A stretch of 64,000 bases of DNA from Corylus avellana (GCF_901000735.1 NC_081541.1:38956446-39020445), one strand, 5' to 3'; counted from the stretch's first letter, positions 23,421 through 35,072 are shown. Notes: generated from the letters alone by a model not told the origin. Translations and numbers: made by a program.

Positions 23421-23957
23421 GGGTAAAGTCCATATACCTTATCAAACTACCACATAATTGACAATGTTTTTCCAAACTACAAAAAATTGTCAATGTCCTC
23501 CAATTATAAAAATACCCTTAATAAAATAATAAAACAAAACTAAAAAATAAAAATAAAAAAGTTTAATTTTTTTTTTCCAAATTAATTGAGGTATTTTTGT
23601 CTTATTGACGAAAATAGAGGGTTATTTTTGTCTTTTTCCTTGCAATGACAATGTCAATTTTTTGGTAGTTTGGGAGGACATTATCCCAATTGAAAGTTTG
23701 GAGAAAACATTATCAATTGGGTGGTAGTTTGAGAGAATTAGGATCCCCTCAGAATTTTCTTAAGTATGAGATTCTCATATTTTTAATTTTAAGCCATTCA
23801 TTAAATCTAACCATCCAAATAAATGCAGAATTTGTGTGCTACCGATGCAATTAATTTTAGTTTGGAGGGCTTATATTTAAAAATTTGAGAATTTCATATT
23901 TTAAAAAATTTGAGGAGATCTTAATCCAATTTGAGAGGGAGTATATGAACTTTTTCC
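23421..23957. mobile_element. MITE interrupted by a second MITE
   Basis: The outer element has ends GGGTAAAGTCCATATACC and an inverse ending at 23957, plus inner arms around TGACAATGT. The inner element (23736-23929) has ends around GGATCCCCTCA and TGAGGAGATCTTAATCC. It is flanked by the 8-bp direct repeat TTTGAGAG (23728-23735 and 23930-23937), a length typical of hAT insertions. Confidence 0.75.
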
Positions 23958-24883
23958 TAGTTTTTTGTTATTTATTTATTTATTTATTTTTATTTTTATT
24001 TTTTAAGGACATGCAGGGTTCAATCGTTTAAGAGTGACACATACGGGGGATGCATTTGAATCTCATTAAGGTTAAATTCCCTTTGTGTAATTTTATTGAA
24101 GGAAATAAAAGTTTTCTAACTCATGATGCTAATTGCACGGTTATTAGATAAATAAGAAAAAGTAAGTTGAGTCATAAAATTTTAGACTCCTACATTATTC
24201 ACGCCACCTCGAGATAATTGAGTGAGTTTAAAAAATGGGGCCAGAAAAGAACCGTGTGGTTAAAACAAACATGGAAAGCTACTCCTGTCTAATTTGGGTC
24301 ACTCCCAAACAGTATTTAGGGTGACTTGGCAACCATCATCAATTTTGGGTATGGCTTAGTTTTTGAGAGTGTTCAAACCACCCCCAAAGAATTACTTGGG
24401 TAGCTCGATTACCCTCATTAGTTTCGGGAGTGGTTGATCCACCTCTTGGGGAATGACTCGGCCATCCCAATTTTTATTTTTATTTTTAATTATATTTCTT
24501 TATAATTATATTTTTATTTTAGTAATTTTTATTTTTATTTTTAATTATATTTTTTATTCTTTAAACCATCAAAATATAATCTCAATTCTTTTTTTTTTTC
24601 TCCGTATTTACAATTTAAAAAAAATCAAAAAAAATCACACATCCAAATGTTTACAGAAAATAAAATAATAAGAAAGTTAAGAGTATTCGTATCAGTAAGG
24701 GTGTAAGAGGATCCGAGCATCCAAAATGACGCCTGTTTAGCAAAATTTTGGTTAAAATTCACAAAATCCTTCATTATCAAGTTCTCTTCTCATTATAATC
24801 CTTATGAGATTTGTACTCTATATTTGGAGAAACAATCTTCCTCTTTATCTCATTTTCACACATTTTTATATTCATGTTCTCCC

Positions 24884-24914
<31 letters not shown>

Positions 24915-24988
24915 TGAGTGCTTTTGAGAATATATATATAAAAAAAAAAGATAAAATAAAAAAATATGAGAGCGACTTGGGTGCACTT
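23958..24988. other. Intergenic with degraded GGGTGG-type element and (CT)n
   Basis: 24220-24470 carries short palindromic GGGTGACT/GGGGTGGT-like units related to the array at 49713-50170, followed by a similar AT-rich tail. A (CT)n run lies at about 24879-24909. No gene is recognised. Confidence 0.5.
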
Positions 24989-25111
24989 GTTGCACAAAAG
25001 TCACATTTTGTGCCACCAATAAGAAGCTGACACATCAGCCAATTTTATTAGACTTATACTTAAAATAAAAACTTAATCATACCAGATTATACTCTAGATA
25101 AAATAAAAAAT

Positions 25112-25157
<46 letters not shown>

Positions 25158-25303
25158 AAAAAAAAACTTAATTTTTTATTTCATATGTGATATAATCTGG
25201 TGTAGTTGAGTTTTTTTTTTTAAAAAAAAAAAACTTAAGTTTAGTAAGTTTAGCTTAGGTGTCACCTTCTGATTGGTCACACAAAACTCACATTTTGTGC
25301 AAC
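24989..25303. mobile_element. Fold-back MITE with (AT)n loop
   Basis: The ends GTTGCACAAAAGTCACATTT and AACTCACATTTTGTGCAAC are inverse of each other. The arms continue inward (CCAGATTATACTC / ATAATCTGGTGTAG). The loop is a long (AT)n run (25107-25154). Confidence 0.75.
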
Positions 25304-26019
25304 CTCCATATATAAGTTATTCTCAAAAAGTATATATTTAATTAGAATAGAGTGATGTTTAGAGAGTTTATTGCATAGTGGTTTTGAAAAATTGCTAATT
25401 AAACTTAAAAATGTGAATTTTTTAGCCAAATTTTAACTAAACGAGTAGAAAGTATTTAATGGGAATGATTAGGCTAAAATTTACAAAAATTTTATTTACC
25501 AAGCTCTCTACTCGTTCTTCATTAATTCTAGTCAGAACATTACTCAATTTTTGGAAAAACAATCATCCTCCTTATCTCAAATTTCTCTAGACTATACATT
25601 TATCGATTAAGGTATGTGAAATGTGAATCCCCTCTTTCATTGAACTTGCTTGAGAGAGAGAGAGAGAGAGAGGTTTTGTGCGCTGATAGTCTTTAGGGTC
25701 TTTTTGAATGGGCAGTCAAAAAGGGGTGAAGAAGTAGGAAAAAAAATCAAAAGAGAGAAAAAAGTTACTAATAAAATGGTAGAACTAACAAGAAATGCCA
25801 CTTGATCGCTCCTTTCAGCCTCACCAAAACCATTTTTTAGTTATTTTAGTGAAGCAATTTAACCAAAATTTCTTAAATGTCCAATTTTCAGCATTACTAC
25901 TTTAACCAAAAAAAGTAGTGAGGTGAAGAGTATTCACCAAATTTAAAAATTATTATTCACTTACTTATTAATTAAACAAATATAATTTCTCTCTCTCTCC
26001 CCTTTTGCTTTTTGTTTCT

Positions 26020-26050
<31 letters not shown>

Positions 26051-26130
26051 CAAAAAGTGTGATTAAACAAATAATGTTGATTAAACAAATATTATTAGGT
26101 TTTTTTCTTCCGCCAAAGAGTGTGAGGGGA
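25304..26130. other. Intergenic, low-complexity sequence
   Basis: There is a (GA)n run at about 25654-25672, a CT-rich run near 25990 and a poly-T tract at about 26021-26050. 25360-25600 partly resembles 24700-24850. No gene is seen. Confidence 0.5.
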
Positions 26131-26475
26131 AACTCCCCCTATGTTAATACGTAGGCTAATTACATCTTTGCAGAGCCTAACAATTGTGGAATAGGATCCT
26201 CTCCATTTCAAAATCCCTCCATTTCCTCCATTTAGTGCATTTTGAAGAGTATTGCATTTAATGCACTACTATCATTAAAAATTTTAGACAACACTACCCT
26301 TCAAAATGCACTAAATGGAGAAAATGAAGGGATTTTGAAATGGAGAGGATCCTTTTCCAAGGGATGTCCCATTTTATTGCAAAGATGCGAGAGAAACACA
26401 GGTGAGGATTGGCTCAAGATTGCTCACATCCCAATGCTAAATTTATTGTATCCGCCTGAACTGAGAGAAAATTAA
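26131..26475 (+). pseudogene. NLR 3'-end relic interrupted by a MITE
   Basis: Only the last part of an RGA-type NLR remains. Nucleotides 26150-26187 match the region encoding GRLTSLQRLKI in the intact genes. After the MITE, the frame reads CPILLQRCERNTGEDW and AHIP before a stop at 26473-26475, as in the NLR C termini. Everything upstream (CC, NB-ARC and most of the LRR) is missing. The downstream flank is homologous to other NLR 3' flanks, so this was once a full duplication unit. Confidence 0.85.
26188..26358. mobile_element. MITE inserted in the NLR relic
   Basis: About 171 bp. The ends GGAATAGGATCCTCTCC and GGAGAGGATCCTTTTCC are nearly perfect inverted repeats, extending inward through CATTTCAAAATCCCT. 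The same family lies at 49228-49397. The flanking 9-mers (AACAATTGT and AAGGGATGT) match at only five positions, so the target duplication has decayed or the site was rearranged. Confidence 0.8.
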
Positions 26476-28000
26476 AACACCCATGGATCTTCGATTTATT
26501 CAGGTATTTGGCTCACCACTTTATCCTAATCTTTCGTAGAACTTGAAGAATCCACCACCTTTATTTTCTCTCTTAGTATTTCTTAGTTCATAACTTTCAG
26601 ATGCAAAAGCAGCAGAACCAATTGAAGCATAGAAGAGTAACTTTCAAGAATGCAAGGCACTGCATTCATGATTCTTCACATATCAGGAGAAACAGTAAGT
26701 CTCTATTGTTGCTCTTTCCACAACCTCACTCAATTAATTTGCAAGTGAGAACCTGTGTTCATCAGTCCTCCAATTCCACACTACTGTCGTAGTGTCGTCT
26801 CAAAGAAAAGACATCTAGTCAACTTGCCATCCCCAGTACCCAGTCAATTTGCCATTGGTTCCACGACTGTTCCGGAGGCACTCTGTTGAGGAGGATTGGA
26901 TGCTGACAAGTGAGACAAAGCCCAAATTGGCACTTACACGTGAATTGGTATCCAAACGTTTGGTTTTCTTTGATTTTGGTTTTTAGCCTTGTGTTTCAGT
27001 CTTTTTTTTTTTTTTTTTGAGTGAAGAAAAGATGAGATGGTTGTTCTTCTTGTTGATAATGTTGTAGATGCCAAATGAAAGAGGTGTACCGTGTAGGAAA
27101 GCGAGAGGATGGACTACACTGCTGGTTTCTTTGAGCTTGAGCCTTGCTTGGTAAGCTTTTATTTCTTATTATTAACTAAAGAAATATTAACTACTACGTA
27201 CTTAACTTTTTTGTACTCATCTTTCATTTTGATATGTAAATATTTGGTTGGGTTTCTAGTGTTTGTTTTGATAGCTCTACTGCTATGATTTATTGGGTTA
27301 TAGTGCCGAAAAACTACATCTGCTATTTGGTAGATAACTTTTGTCCAATTTGTCATTGTATAATATATTATTTATAGATGGTCATACGAAATGTTGTTGG
27401 TGTTACTCTTGAGAAAAGAGTTTTTCTTGAGTGTGCCTCTAAAAGGATGGTAGTGAGTGAGATGTCTTCACTATGCAAAATTTTTACTTAAGTGCATCAA
27501 ATGATGATTTTTCAAGTGTTAAGTTGGTCTTACTGTAATGTTCTTTGAGGTGTTGTGAGTCTTTTTGCAATAGACCCATTAATAGTTGTATGAAATGTCA
27601 TACATACGAAGTTTGGACTTTGGTTGCTTTAATTTGAATCCATAGTCTTTCTTTGATTTTTCCTCCCACCTTACATATAGTGTATTGCTTTCACAGGAAA
27701 ATATAGAGATATATTTACAGAAGAAGACCAATCAAGCTAATTTAGTGTGCTCGTTACAGCATTTGCAGGTTTTATATTTGTTTTCCTGTGTCTCTGTCTC
27801 TGTCTCTCTCCTATGGTTCTCTACTATTTTTTAAAGTATCAAATTCCAAATCTTAAACAAAAATTTATTTGGATGTATTTATTTAAACTAGTTCAAGTAT
27901 TTGATTTAGTTATAAATTCTGATCAGATTCTAAATTGTTGAGATCACTCATATTTACCCATCCACCATCAAGTATATATATTTTCATGTGATTCTTATTC
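26476..28000 (+). other. Conserved 3' flank of the NLR relic
   Basis: Contains the family's downstream blocks: the ATTCAGGTATT donor-like site just after the stop, a T-rich tract, the exon-like block ending GAGCCTTGCTTG/GTAAGC (about 27100-27156) and the CAGGAAAATATAGAGAT block (about 27697). It is therefore homologous to flanks of NLR-A, B and C. No independent gene is recognised. Confidence 0.55.
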
Positions 28001-28543
28001 TCTTAACATTGTTGCTTGAGCCAAGACTCTGGCTTTGAGCCCAGGTTTCGATGATATTTTCTTGCATTCATGAAATGGCTAATTCTTATCATCCTTATCA
28101 ACGTTTAATATAGTCCTTCATCCTACCCCCAAAAAAAAAGAAAAAAAGAAGAGATAATTAGAGATATTTCTTTGTTTATGAATGGAAAGTCATTTTCTCA
28201 AAAGGGGTAAAGATAATTTGTTTCTTGATGAATGGAATGGCTATACCCTTGAGTATTGATCATTCTTAGCCCCTCTGTGACACAGAATTTATCGTAAGCA
28301 TAATAACAAGTAGATATCAATAGATGATTTTGCCAAGGTAACAATTCAAGCATGCCCCAATGTCTTAGGACATAAAAATGTCTTCGACAGCATTTGCGAA
28401 GACCACAGAGGTTTGTGCCCACAAGATTTGGTAGTTCTTAAACTTTGGGGGAGTGGGAGGTGAAGAGTAACCTACAAAATGAAATGACAGTACCTCCATT
28501 AATGTTATGAAAGACCCTTTTTGCCTGACACGTTATTTTGGAG
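28001..28543. other. Intergenic, nothing recognised
   Basis: Short frames without family motifs. No repeat structure identified. Confidence 0.5.
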
Positions 28544-28930
28544 AAATGTCACAAAAGTCGCTTGAACTTTTATGCGTTTTGAGAAGACACCACAAAATTT
28601 AAAAATTCTTAATTTCTTTTATTGAATTTTTAATTTGATGTAATCTACCCCTTTCCGTTAGTGTTTAGCGTTAAATAGTTTATACCATTGAAATTTTTAT
28701 AAAATTTCAAATTTACCCTCAATTTCATATTATTATTATTTTTTTTTTTAAAAAAAGAAAAGTTGAGTATTTTGATATTTTTAATAGCCTCTGATAGGAT
28801 TTAATCCTAACGGAGGGGTAGATTACATCAAATTAAAAGTTCAAGGAGTGAAATTGAGAGTTTTTGAATTTTTAAGAGGTCGTTTTAAAACGCGTGGAAA
28901 TTCAAAGAACTTTTGTGAGTTAACTCTATT
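28544..28930. mobile_element. MITE with CACAAAAGT ends
   Basis: The left arm (GTCACAAAAGTCGCTTGAAC then CGTTTTGA) is the inverse of the right arm (AAACGCGTGG then AAAGAACTTTTGTGAG). The central arms CTACCCCTTTCCGTTAG / CTAACGGAGGGGTAG are also inverted. Non-autonomous. Confidence 0.75.
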
Positions 28931-28978
28931 ATTTAGGAGGTCTTTCAGTCTTGTTCTAGGACTTCTTTCTTGTATTAA

Positions 28979-29855
28979 GGGTCCGTTTGGAATTGCGATT
29001 TCAATAAGTGTGATTTTAAAAATTGCGTTAAATCTCTATTTTTTAAAATCGCAAAAGCGTTTGGTAAAACATGGTAAAAAAAATATTTTTTTATCAAATA
29101 TTTGTTAATCGTCTTTTTGTTCTCTCTATGAACGGCATTAAAGATTTTGAGTTGTGCGTTTAACTCAGTATTACGTTAATAAATTATTTTAGATCATAAA
29201 AGAAAATGATAATACGCAAGATTAGAGGAATTTACTTAGAACTTAGAATAGTGCGTTTGGAATTACGATTTCGCAAGAATAATTTGTGTTTTTAAAATAT
29301 ATTGCAAAATATAAGGCGTTTGATATTGCGATTTAAAAAGAACTTAATTTAAAATAGAAAAACAATCTGCGATTTCTATAAGTAGGATAGGGTGTGCTTA
29401 TTTGAAAAAGCGCAAATTTAAACCAATATAACGATTTTAAATATTTGATAAAAAAAATACTTTTTAACTTTTACCAAACGTCTTTGCAATTTTAAAAAGT
29501 AGCAATTTAAAAAACGTAATTTTTAAAATCACTTATTAAAACCGTAATCTCAAATGGACTATCTCTTCAACGAAAGAAGTATTAGTTGGCCTGTGAGGAA
29601 TATTCAAACTAGAGGGTACATATAGAAGAAAAACTTCATTTAATCTCCCTGAATCAATTGTTGAAAACACACAGTTTTAAAGGCTAAATTGAAAACGCAC
29701 AATTTTAAAGGCTAAATTGTGATTTTAAAGGCCAAACTGTAATTTTTGCAAACGCTTAACTGCGTTTTTAAAAATTACGTTTTCAAATCGCATATTTTAA
29801 AATCACTATTATTAAATCGCACATTTTAAAATCGCAAATCCAAACGAACTCTTAT
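28979..29855. mobile_element. Composite fold-back element, CCGTTTGGAATTGCG ends
   Basis: Outer ends: GTCCGTTTGGAATTGCGATT at 28981 and the inverse CGCAAATCCAAACGAAC near 29850. A second pair lies inside (GTGCGTTTGGAATTACGATT near 29251 and CCGTAATCTCAAATGGAC near 29561). This indicates nesting or internal duplication. Many AAAATCGC/GCGATTTT motifs occur between. No coding region is present. Confidence 0.6.
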
Positions 29856-29973
29856 CTTTTAAATGGAGTAGTACATAGGGCATATGTAGGTTTAAAATTT
29901 CCCTTTGTAATTTCATTGAAAGATATTATTAAGGAAATAAAATTTACAAAATAAAAATATAGCCGGATCTTTT

Positions 29974-30074
29974 TTTTTCGTTTTTTTTTTTTATCCTTTT
30001 TTTGATATGTTCACATAAGGGAAGGAGACTAGGGTTTTGAATTACTGACCTCCACTTTATGAGTCGTGATTCAG
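29974..30074 (-). mobile_element. SINE (minus strand) with 12-bp target-site duplication
   Basis: The reverse complement matches the SINE at 15966-16067 through the AAGTGGAGGTCA block, a B-box-like segment and the A-rich tail (here a T run at 29970-30000). It is flanked by direct AGCCGGATCTTT repeats (29961-29972 and 30075-30086). The A-box region is partly truncated. Confidence 0.8.
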
Positions 30075-30289
30075 AGCCGGATCTTTCACTTCTGCACATA
30101 TGTGGTAAATTTTGTGTGGCCTACGTATGGCCACGCAATCGCTTAAAAAAAAAAAAATTTTAAAAATGGAAACCCCCTGCTCTGTCTCATCTCTTGCTAT
30201 CTTTCTTCTTTTGACAGATTTTTTGAAGACTTTTGTCTTCTTGCTATCTGTCTTCTCCGCTACCTCCCATGGATGCAATCCACTTTTGC

Positions 30290-30800
30290 ATTTTTCTTCC
30301 TAAAATACCCCTAAATTATATATTTTTTAAATGGTTAACATGGACCACTTTTTTTTTTTTGTTGCTACCTTCTATTTTTTTTAATAAATTTAGTTTTTTT
30401 TTTAAACAGTTATTTTTAAACGGTTATTTTTAAATAAATTTAAAGGTATATTGGAAAGAAGAATACAAAAGTGACAAATTTGAGGATTTTGCTTAAATGT
30501 TGAAAAAAAAAAAAAAAACTATAGCATACATGTAATTTTATCAATAGTCCAAGTTTAATATCATTTTTTTTTTTTCTCATAGGAAACTTGAAATTAAATC
30601 TGGATCATTGAAANNNNNNNNNNNNNNNNNNNNTTTTTTTTTTTTTTTTTTTTTTTAGCACCTAAGCCAAATCCCTAATTTGACACACCGGACGCCCTAA
30701 TATCACTTTTTAAAGTTTGAAAGCGTAAAAAAAAAAGAAAAAAAAAAGTGACAATGGTTTAGGTGGTTAATTAAAGCATAATTTTTCCTTATATTTTTTT
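30290..30800. repeat. Dispersed repeat, copy 1 (with 20-N gap)
   Basis: Shares blocks in the same order with 37500-37920: TTAAATGGTTA, GGTATATTGGAAAGAAGAAT, AATTAAATCTGGATCATTGAA, then AAGCCAAATCCCTAATTT. The gap 30614-30633 lies inside. In both places it immediately precedes the small-protein palindrome (30808 and 38050). Confidence 0.6.
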
Positions 30801-30807
30801 CCTACTC

Positions 30808-31263
30808 ACATCCTAAGTTTTGGGAGGATGAAGAGCATGAGAAGCACCAAGCTCTCCATTATATATAAACTTGCTGCAATTGCTGGTTCCATAGTCGTTG
30901 CGGGTGCAATTGAAGTATGTATTCCAATACTGGGAAAGACTACTTGGCGCATGCGCTTTTGAGAACTTCGCGTCGATTGCCGGTATCAATACAGGCAACA
31001 AAGGCCTTCAATTCATTATGAATTAAAATGCCCTTCTTAGCACGCAAAGCCCAAATAGTCTTTCTCAGTATTGTAATACAGACTCCAATTGCAATTGCAA
31101 TGACTATGGAAGTATCAATAGTAGCAAGTTTATATATATTGGTAAGCTTGGTGCTTGTCATGCTCTTGATCCTCCCAAAACTTAGGAAGGGAGTAGGAAG
31201 ATGAGACACAAGAGTGTGATGCAAAGCTCTCCTGCAATAAAATGGTTGTTCAAGGGTTGCCAA
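30808..31263. repeat. Palindromic pair of a small-gene sequence
   Basis: The segment 30810-30955 is an inverted copy of about 31060-31190. Both encode a peptide of the MxSTKL-x-IYKLA type followed by a hydrophobic stretch, on opposite strands. The related segment 38095-38345 has the same head-to-head arrangement, more decayed. Confidence 0.65.
30940..31263 (-). CDS. Small single-membrane-span protein, hypothetical
   Basis: A 107-codon frame starting MATLEQPFYCRRALHHTL with a central hydrophobic segment (about residues 45-68, containing SIVIAIAIGVCITIL) that could span a membrane, followed by a basic stretch (LRKTIWALRAKKG). Parts recur at 30826-30957 (plus) and at 38050-38200 (plus) with indels and stops. 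I do not recognise the family. The recurrence of the same peptide in independent copies favours a once-real small gene over chance. Confidence 0.35.
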   Translation of the reverse strand: MATLEQPFYCRRALHHTLVSHLPTPFLSFGRIKSMTSTKLTNIYKLATIDTSIVIAIAIGVCITILRKTIWALRAKKGILIHNELKAFVACIDTGNRREVLKSACAK

Positions 31264-31469
31264 ATTCTCTACATTAAGAAATAAAGGGAAGGAAAAAATA
31301 TATTTTAACTCACTGAACTATCACCACATTTTCATTTACACCTCTAAATTTTTTAAAAGTGAGATCAGAGCTCCTTGTACTACATTTATGGATGGCTGTT
31401 GTGGCGTCCTACATCATCTGGGTGTGGAAAATTAGATGTGGTTATATAAAGCATGCGCTCTATAAATAG

Positions 31470-32292
31470 TGTTAGTTTTTGTTGTTGGCTAATTCGGTGA
31501 TCAAAACGGAAGTTCCAAAGCACCAAGACTCATCCACAAGGCAACAAATGCAAGGCCCCCTCCGAACGGGAAGATAGCCCATCCGGACGGCATTTCCAAC
31601 AATCTTCAATAGTTCCCCATCGCAAGCCCTATCTAGACAAACTCTTACCCTGTCCGGACAACATTTCCAGTGAGGTGCTATTTCCGTCATCGAAGGTTGT
31701 TGACCGGACATGCACTTACCCTGTCTGGACACCCCGTAGATTTTATGTCCGAAACGTCTGTTTTATGTGGGCCCAGGTCTAGGGTTTTGTAGATGTTATA
31801 AATACATCTTTATAGAACTTGAGAAGTATGAATTTCTATCCTAGAGTTCGTCGGAGGTTGAGCTAAAAGAGATCTTATGTTGTGAGCTATAAATCGTTAC
31901 TCTTAGAGTATATCTGTTAGTTTGATTGTGTGCTTTGATTGAGAAGTCTATCGGAAGGGGTCCGGTACAGGAGAATCATGTTGAAGAAGATTGTGAGTAA
32001 GAAGACGAGTTGTAGGTTTGTCGATCTTACAGAGCCAAGGTCTTGCAAAGGGTTGTAAGTGTTCCTAATGTGTGTAATCTCTGGATAATCTTTTGATAGT
32101 GATTTTCTTGATTTGGATGCCCCAGAGAAGTTTTACTTTTAGATCGTTTTCTAAAAGATTTCTTCTTTGTCACCAAAATATTTGTGTCTGCGTAATTTAA
32201 TGCTTTACGTATTTTGGTACTTGAATTGTTTATTGCCTCTTATTTGCTAATTCTGTATTAATTGGTATTTGGAGTCTGCGTAGCATTTTTCA
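31470..32292 (+). mobile_element. Probable 5' LTR of a truncated Copia retrotransposon
   Basis: Begins TGTTAG and ends TTTTCA, contains a TATA-like TTATAAATAC near 31796, and is followed within three bases by a primer-binding-site-like TGGTATCAAAGC (one mismatch to the usual initiator-tRNA-Met-complementary TGGTATCAGAGC). No second copy of the LTR is visible in the window, so the boundaries are inferred. Confidence 0.6.
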
Positions 32293-32362
32293 ATTGGTAT
32301 CAAAGCAGGCTCACTCTGTTTGGATTAAATTTCTGAGTGAGATCTTTTGACTCCTGTTTGCT

Positions 32363-33240
32363 ATGGATACTTCTCAATGAGAATATGAACTTATAAACTC
32401 CTACAATAATTTGTTGAAAAAATTCACTTTTTTGAGACATCAATACACCAATTGTTTGGTGGATTTTCAAGATCTTGAACATGTGAAATAATCTCTAGTA
32501 ACTAAATTGTCTGAATCACATGCCTTAATTGATTTGTTAAAATCTGAAAATCTTGTTCTAGGTTCTAAAGTTGATTTGTTAGATAATAAATTAAAAGTAT
32601 CAGAAACTCAATTGGAAAAACTCTATAGCAATTCCCTTTAGAATATGATGCATACTCAGAATTATGATTATGATGAATCTGAGTTAAGTTTTGATTGTCA
32701 TGTTGTGTTGTCTTCTAACAATGATTCTACTTCCGTGATAATAATTGTTAAATCAGAAAAAGTAGATGACTCTTTGGTTGAAAGAAATACAGTAGCTGCC
32801 CCAACCTCACATGGTAGGAAAGGTAAGAAAATTCATATTGAACCTTGTGTATCTTACCCCAAGCATAGAGTCGTACATCCTCCTAGGAATCTACCTCCTC
32901 AAAGGTTTATCTCTATTTGTCATCATTGTGGCAAAATCGGTCACATTCGACCAAGTTGTTTTAAGTTGAAACTCTGTAAGCACAAAAAGTAAATTTCCTA
33001 CTCTAGGAAAGAACTTGTGGGGTTATGCACAATGATGACGGGAGGTTTGTTTAGATTAGATGATATTGATAATGTTCACGTCAGCTTTATACCATCAATC
33101 AAGAAGCTTTGGGTTAGGAAGGATTATACCATTCACTCATTGAGAGGGAGTGGTAGTGATCTCACCTTAATTTAGGTGAGTCAATAACATGCGTATGATT
33201 GGTTGTTTTGCTTATTTTAAAATATTCTAGAGCATGTTAT
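32363..33240 (+). pseudogene. Degraded Copia gag (zinc-knuckle) fragment
   Basis: Downstream of the primer-binding site an ATG at 32363 opens a gag-like frame that is soon broken by an in-frame TGA (32378-32380) and other stops. The open stretch 32645-32992 ends with a CCHC knuckle CHHCGKIGHIRPSC (32918-32959), diagnostic of retroelement gag nucleocapsids. A later segment (about 33105-33165) carries LWVRKDYTIHSLRGSG-like residues, seen in Sire-type Copia elements. Protease, integrase and reverse transcriptase are absent. Sequence passes directly into NLR-C near 33346. Confidence 0.75.
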
Positions 33241-33345
33241 TTTTCTTTGTTTTGCATTTTTTTTTTCTCTTGTTTTGAGGCAAATTCATAAAGGATTTTT
33301 CAAGAAATTCATATACCATGATCTTTGAAAGGCTTATAGATGAGA

Positions 33346-35072
33346 TGTTGTGTGCGGACCACCAAGATTTAGTCTGAAACAAGTGCTGATAGGTGGTGCG
33401 AAGAGTCAGTAGAATAGTAGTGACTACCCGCAATGAAATCGTTGCAAGGATTATTGGGACTGTTAAATCATATTCCTTGAAAGGTTTAGATGAAGGTGCA
33501 TCATGGTCTTTATTTAAGCAGAAGGCGTTTGAGAGAGTACAAGAACAAGAGAATTCAAGCATTGTCACACTTGGGAATTGAAGGAGATAGTAAAAAAGTG
33601 TTCAGGCATCCCTCTGGCCATATTGACAATCGAAAGTTTATTGGGCTCCAAAAATTCAGAAACAGAGTGGCTGTATTTGAAGAACAATGAATTCTAAAAA
33701 ATATCTCAGAATGAAAATGACATCTTACCAACTCTAAAGCTAAGTTACGATCATCTTCTTTCTCACTTGAAGCACTGCTTTGCTTATTGTTGTTTATATC
33801 CAAAAGATTACTTAATTAAGACACCAGAACTGATTCGGAATTGGATAGCACTGGGGTTTGTCAAGTCATCTGGCGATCAAATTAAACCGATGCTTGGAAA
33901 AGGTTGGTAATGAGTATTTTATGGATTTGCTATGGAGATCATTCTTTCATAGAGTTTATGTGAACAAGTTTGGTGACATAATTCTATGCAAAATGCACGA
34001 CCTCATGCATGATCTTGCAATATCAGTGGCAAGATCGTTGATCGTCACATTAGATGATTAGGAGACAAATGTTGATGAGAAAACTCGTCATGTATCATTA
34101 CTTGATGGTTACGGGAGACATATTTCTTCATTGTGTGAAGCAAGTAGGATACGAACATTTCATTGCCTCAATAAAGGTGATAAGTATGAGATTGATTGTG
34201 ATGAACTTTTTTCAAGTTTCAAGTTCTTGCGCATGTTGAATCTTTTGCGTAGAAATCTTGATTTTGTGCCGAGCTCTATCGGGGAGTTGAAGCATTTGAG
34301 GTATCTTGATCTTTCTTACAATAGTAATATCAAGAAGTTACCTGATTCTATAACCCAATTGCATAGTTTGCAAACATTAAGTGTCACACGCTATTACTAA
34401 CTTAAAGAATTGCCGAGAGACGTTAAAAAATTGGTCAATCTCAGGCATCTCGAGATATATGGATGTGGTGGTTTGACTTATATGCCACGTGGATTGGAGC
34501 AGCTGAATAATCTTCAAACGTTATCAAAATTTGTGGTGCACTCGGGTTCTCACTTCAAGCATTGCGGTGGTTTACGAGAACTGAACGGACTAAATAAGCT
34601 GAGAGGAAGTTTGGAGATTGAAAATCTGGGACATGGGAAAGATGAGGCTATAAATCTAAAGGAGAATCAACATCTTCATTATTTGAGTTTATATTGGAGT
34701 ACTGAAGGAGATGTCAATGATTTGGAAGGCTTCCAACTGCCCCCAAATTTGAAATATCTATTCTTATGTTGCTATCCGGGTTCAAGGCTTCCAAGTTGGG
34801 TTCAACATTCTACCACTCTACAAGAGCTAGGACTTATGCATTGTGAAAGCTTAGTGGCTATACCAGAGTGGATCCACAACTTCAAATCACTTCAAGAATT
34901 TGAAATTGTTGAATGCACCAGTTTGACATCGCTGCCCAAAGGAATGGGTAAGCTAACATCTTTGCAGAGGCTAAAAATTGAGGACTGTCCCATCTTATTG
35001 CGAAGATGCGAGAGAGACACAGGTGAGGATTGGACAAAGATTGCTCACATCCCAACATTAGAAATATGGTAG
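33346..35072 (+). pseudogene. NLR-C: truncated CC-NB-ARC-LRR pseudogene
   Basis: Starts within NB-ARC between kinase-2 and RNBS-B, so the coiled coil, P-loop and kinase-2 are missing. Recognisable pieces are SRIVVTTRNEIVA, SYSLKGLDE, then (after a frame change near 33580) the GLPL region. The RNBS-D-type CFAYCCLYPKDY and, after another frame change near 33890, KMHDLMHDLAIS (intact MHD) follow. Stops interrupt it at 33695-33697, 34059-34061 and 34398-34400. The last 220 codons (34413-35072) are open and encode LRRs plus the RCERDTGEDWTKIAHIP tail. About 85 residues of central LRR present in NLR-A/B are missing in frame (GSRLPSWV joins directly to the TTLQEL repeat). A relic of the same family, unlikely to make a receptor. 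Confidence 0.92.

Noticed and set aside
31472..31732. 86-codon minus-strand frame in the probable LTR
   Set aside because: It is antisense to LTR sequence with repeated CCGGAC-type motifs; no domain is evident.
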